Origin: an uncultured Clostridia bacterium
GTDB taxonomy: Bacteria; Bacillota; Clostridia; Oscillospirales; Acutalibacteraceae
Direction: 5' to 3'
DNA length: 7,672 nt
Assembly: GCA_904420155.1 (NCBI GenBank)
Contig: CAJFUH010000235.1
Coordinates: forward strand, 1-7,672
Below, one piece after another: positions 5,214 through 7,672 of the stretch. The first letter of the stretch is position 1. Every line of letters begins with the position of its first letter. The position numbers and the translations under genes are program-made. Under the pieces are notes generated by a model, which saw only the letters and a program-made list of their open reading frames with translations, ran no database searches and was not told the origin of the DNA.

Positions 5214-7672
5214 TTGAGTACGGAAGATATGATGGAACCAAATCCAAGGCTGATAGAAGTGGATATCGAAAAAGAGATGAAAAAGTCCTTTTTGGATTAC
5301 TCCATGTCGGTGATCGTGTCCCGGGCGCTGCCCGATGTGCGCGACGGCCTCAAACCGGTGCACAGAAGGATCCTGTACACCATGTTTGAAAACGGCATCG
5401 GCCCGGATAAGGCGTACCGCAAATGCGCGGATACCGTAGGATCCGTATTGGGGCGGTACCATCCCCACGGCGATTCCTCGGTATACGACGCGCTGGTGCG
5501 CTTGGCCCAGGATTTCTCCATGCGCTATATGTTGGTGGACGGCCACGGGAACTTCGGTTCTGTGGATGGGGATCCCCCGGCCGCCTACCGTTACACCGAA
5601 TCCAGGATGAGCCGTATTTCCATGGAAATGCTCACGGATATTGACAAAGAGACGGTGGATTTCCAGCCCAACTACGACGACCGTTTGAAAGAACCGGTGG
5701 TACTCCCTTCCCGGTTCCCGAACCTGCTGGTAAACGGCAGTACGGGTATCGCCGTGGGTATGGCCACCAATATCCCGCCCCATAACCTGGGGGAGGTCAT
5801 CGACGGCGTGTGCTGCCTCATTGACAACCCCGACGCTTCCCTAGACGAGATCATGGAACACATCAAGGGGCCGGATTTCCCCACAGGGGCGTGTATCATG
5901 GGCCGGGCGGGGATCCGCGCTGCTTACGCCACCGGCCGGGGCCGCATCATTGTGCGGGCACGCGCGGAAATTGAGGAACAACCCAACGGGCGATACAAGA
6001 TCATCGTGTCGGAATTGCCCTATCAGGTCAATAAAGCGCGGCTGATCGAGAGCATTGCGGATATGGTGAAGGAGAAGCGCATCGAGGGCATCTCCAATAT
6101 CGACGACCATTCCGACCGCAACGGCATGCATATTGAGATCGACGTCAAGCGGGACGCTTCCCCGCAAATTGTGCTCAACCAGCTGTATTCCTTTACCCAG
6201 ATGCAGACCACCTTCGGCGTGATCATGCTGGCCATCGTTAACGGGGAACCCCGTACTTTGACCCTGAAGGAAATGATGTCCCAGTACATCAGCTTCCAGG
6301 AAGAAGTGGTGAGACGGCGCACCGTTTACGATCTGCGCAAAGCGGAAGAGCGCGCCCACATCCTGGAGGGCCTCAAGATCGCCCTGGATTTCATCGACGA
6401 GATCATCTCTATTCTTCGGTCTTCCAAGGACCGCCCCACCGCCAAAGCTAGGATGACGGAGCGGTTTGGACTGGATGACGTCCAGACGGAAGCCATTGTG
6501 CAGATGCGTTTGGGACAGCTCACCGGGTTGGAGCGCCAGAAGATCGAAGACGAACTGGCGGCGCTTTCTCAAAAGATCGCAGACTTTAAGGATATTTTGG
6601 CCCACGAGGAGCGTATTCTTTCCATCATCAAAGAGGAGATCACCGCCATCCGCAACAAGTATGCCGACGAGCGCCGCACGGAAATTATGGCGGTCAGCGG
6701 CGAGGTGGATATTGAGGATCTGATCCCTGTGGAAGAGTGCGTGTTGACCCTGACCCAGTTCGGCTATGTGAAGCGCCAGAAAATGGATACCTACCGTCTC
6801 CAGCGGCGCGGCGGACGCGGGGTGGCGGGCATGACCCGCCGGGAAGAGGACGTGGCCACGGAAATGTTTGTGGCCAGCTCCCATGACTATGTATTGTTTT
6901 TCACCAACTTAGGCCGGGTGTACCGGTTGAAATGTTATGAGATCCCCGAGGGGTCCCGTACCAGCAAGGGGATGAATATCGCCAACCTGCTGCCCATTGC
7001 GGCGGAAGAGCGGGTGACTTCCATGATCCGGGTGCCCGAATTTGACGACAATAAATACTTGTGCATGGTGACCCGCCACGGCATCATCAAGCGCACGGAG
7101 CTAAAAGCTTATGATACCGCCCGTAAGGGCGGCGTGATCGCCATTGAGCTGGATGAAGGGGACGAACTGGCTTGGGTACGCATGACCGACGGCGATACCC
7201 AGCTGCTGGTGGCAACCCGCAAGGGTATGGCCATCCGGTTCCATGAAACCGATGTACGGGTAGTGGGACGCGCCGCACGGGGCGTGCGGGCCATCACCCT
7301 GAAAGAAGGGGATCAGGTGGTAGGCATGTCAACCATCCGGCCGGGGGCCAAGGTACTCACAGTCAGCGAGACCGGATTTGGACGGCTGAGCGAAATCGAC
7401 GATTACCGCGTACAATCCCGCGGCGGAAAAGGGCTGACCAATTACCATGTAGATAAGTACGGGGATGTGGCCGCCATCAAAGTCGTGGACCTGGATGACG
7501 ACGTGATTATCATCGCGTCCGACGGCGTAATTATCCGGATACAGGCCAATTCTATCCGGGAATGCGCACGGCCCAGCAAAGGCGTGCTGGTGATGCGTTT
7601 GACAGAGGACAGTAAAGTGGTAACCCTGGCCCGTTCCCCCCATGAAGAGGACAGTGAAGAGGACGCCGACGG
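5214..7672 (+). CDS. gyrA: DNA gyrase subunit A (3' end outside window)
   Basis: This is the DNA-cleaving subunit of gyrase; 819 codons are present and no stop is reached. The predicted catalytic Tyr is Y127, with the adjacent R126 in AAYRYTE (123-129). The quinolone-determining segment YHPHGDSSVYDAL (82-94) keeps S88 and D92, which match E. coli S83 and D87. The coiled-coil arm and gate are followed from about residue 503 by the beta-pinwheel DNA-wrapping domain. That domain starts with the GyrA box QRRGGRG (530-536), which separates GyrA from ParC, and has a second box-like QSRGGKG (734-740). The last residues (811-819) are acidic, so only a short tail is missing. TTG 5214 has AGAGGG 7 nt upstream. 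ATG 5229 is too far from that site, and an in-frame ATG at 5136 has no ribosome binding site. The frame is open upstream of the start. Confidence 0.97.
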   Translation, partial: MSTEDMMEPNPRLIEVDIEKEMKKSFLDYSMSVIVSRALPDVRDGLKPVHRRILYTMFENGIGPDKAYRKCADTVGSVLGRYHPHGDSSVYDALVRLAQDFSMRYMLVDGHGNFGSVDGDPPAAYRYTESRMSRISMEMLTDIDKETVDFQPNYDDRLKEPVVLPSRFPNLLVNGSTGIAVGMATNIPPHNLGEVIDGVCCLIDNPDASLDEIMEHIKGPDFPTGACIMGRAGIRAAYATGRGRIIVRARAEIEEQPNGRYKIIVSELPYQVNKARLIESIADMVKEKRIEGISNIDDHSDRNGMHIEIDVKRDASPQIVLNQLYSFTQMQTTFGVIMLAIVNGEPRTLTLKEMMSQYISFQEEVVRRRTVYDLRKAEERAHILEGLKIALDFIDEIISILRSSKDRPTAKARMTERFGLDDVQTEAIVQMRLGQLTGLERQKIEDELAALSQKIADFKDILAHEERILSIIKEEITAIRNKYADERRTEIMAVSGEVDIEDLIPVEECVLTLTQFGYVKRQKMDTYRLQRRGGRGVAGMTRREEDVATEMFVASSHDYVLFFTNLGRVYRLKCYEIPEGSRTSKGMNIANLLPIAAEERVTSMIRVPEFDDNKYLCMVTRHGIIKRTELKAYDTARKGGVIAIELDEGDELAWVRMTDGDTQLLVATRKGMAIRFHETDVRVVGRAARGVRAITLKEGDQVVGMSTIRPGAKVLTVSETGFGRLSEIDDYRVQSRGGKGLTNYHVDKYGDVAAIKVVDLDDDVIIIASDGVIIRIQANSIRECARPSKGVLVMRLTEDSKVVTLARSPHEEDSEEDAD

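Noticed and set aside
4843..5247. 134-codon open frame on the - strand upstream of gyrA
   Set aside because: It overlaps the gyrA promoter, leader and start, has a low-complexity Phe/Arg/Pro-rich product with no recognisable domain, and lacks a convincing ribosome binding site.
5841..6884. 347-codon open frame on the - strand inside gyrA
   Set aside because: It is antisense to the conserved GyrA core. The His-rich product is the usual by-product of a GC-rich coding strand read backwards.

Overview
The window looks like a chromosomal segment from a Gram-positive, Clostridia-type bacterium. An Oscillospiraceae/Ruminococcaceae-like relative is my best guess. The basis is GC-rich coding sequence, strong AGGAGG-like ribosome binding sites, frequent TTG starts, and gyrase subunits that resemble Firmicutes GyrB and GyrA. 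All genes lie on the + strand. No rRNA, tRNA, CRISPR array or mobile element was recognised.

Layout. Positions 1-235 hold two tandem perfect hairpins and the gyrB leader. gyrB (236-2176, complete, TTG start) encodes the ATPase/TOPRIM subunit of DNA gyrase. A very AT-rich spacer (2177-2271) with a 13-bp A/T palindrome follows. Next come four closely spaced genes: a YcxB-like membrane protein with a long acidic N-terminal extension (2272-2997), a hotdog-fold 4HBT/YbgC-type acyl-CoA thioesterase (3069-3500), and two more YcxB-like membrane proteins (3516-4079 and 4112-4663). The group ends at a clear intrinsic terminator (4681-4704). A 500-bp non-coding stretch then carries TTTTCGA-type repeats, a strong extended -10 promoter and a roughly 200-nt structured leader for gyrA. 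gyrA (from 5214, TTG start) encodes the cleavage/rejoining subunit and runs off the right edge just inside its acidic tail.

How it fits together. GyrA and GyrB form the A2B2 gyrase that introduces negative supercoils. In many Firmicutes the two genes are adjacent. Here about 3 kb separate them, filled by an apparent operon of three divergent YcxB-like paralogs plus a thioesterase. The role of the YcxB family is unknown, so no function is assigned to this group. gyrA appears to be transcribed independently of gyrB. The most interesting regulatory signals are the palindrome inside the gyrA promoter spacer, a similar motif in front of gyrB, and a terminator-like hairpin immediately after the predicted gyrA transcription start.
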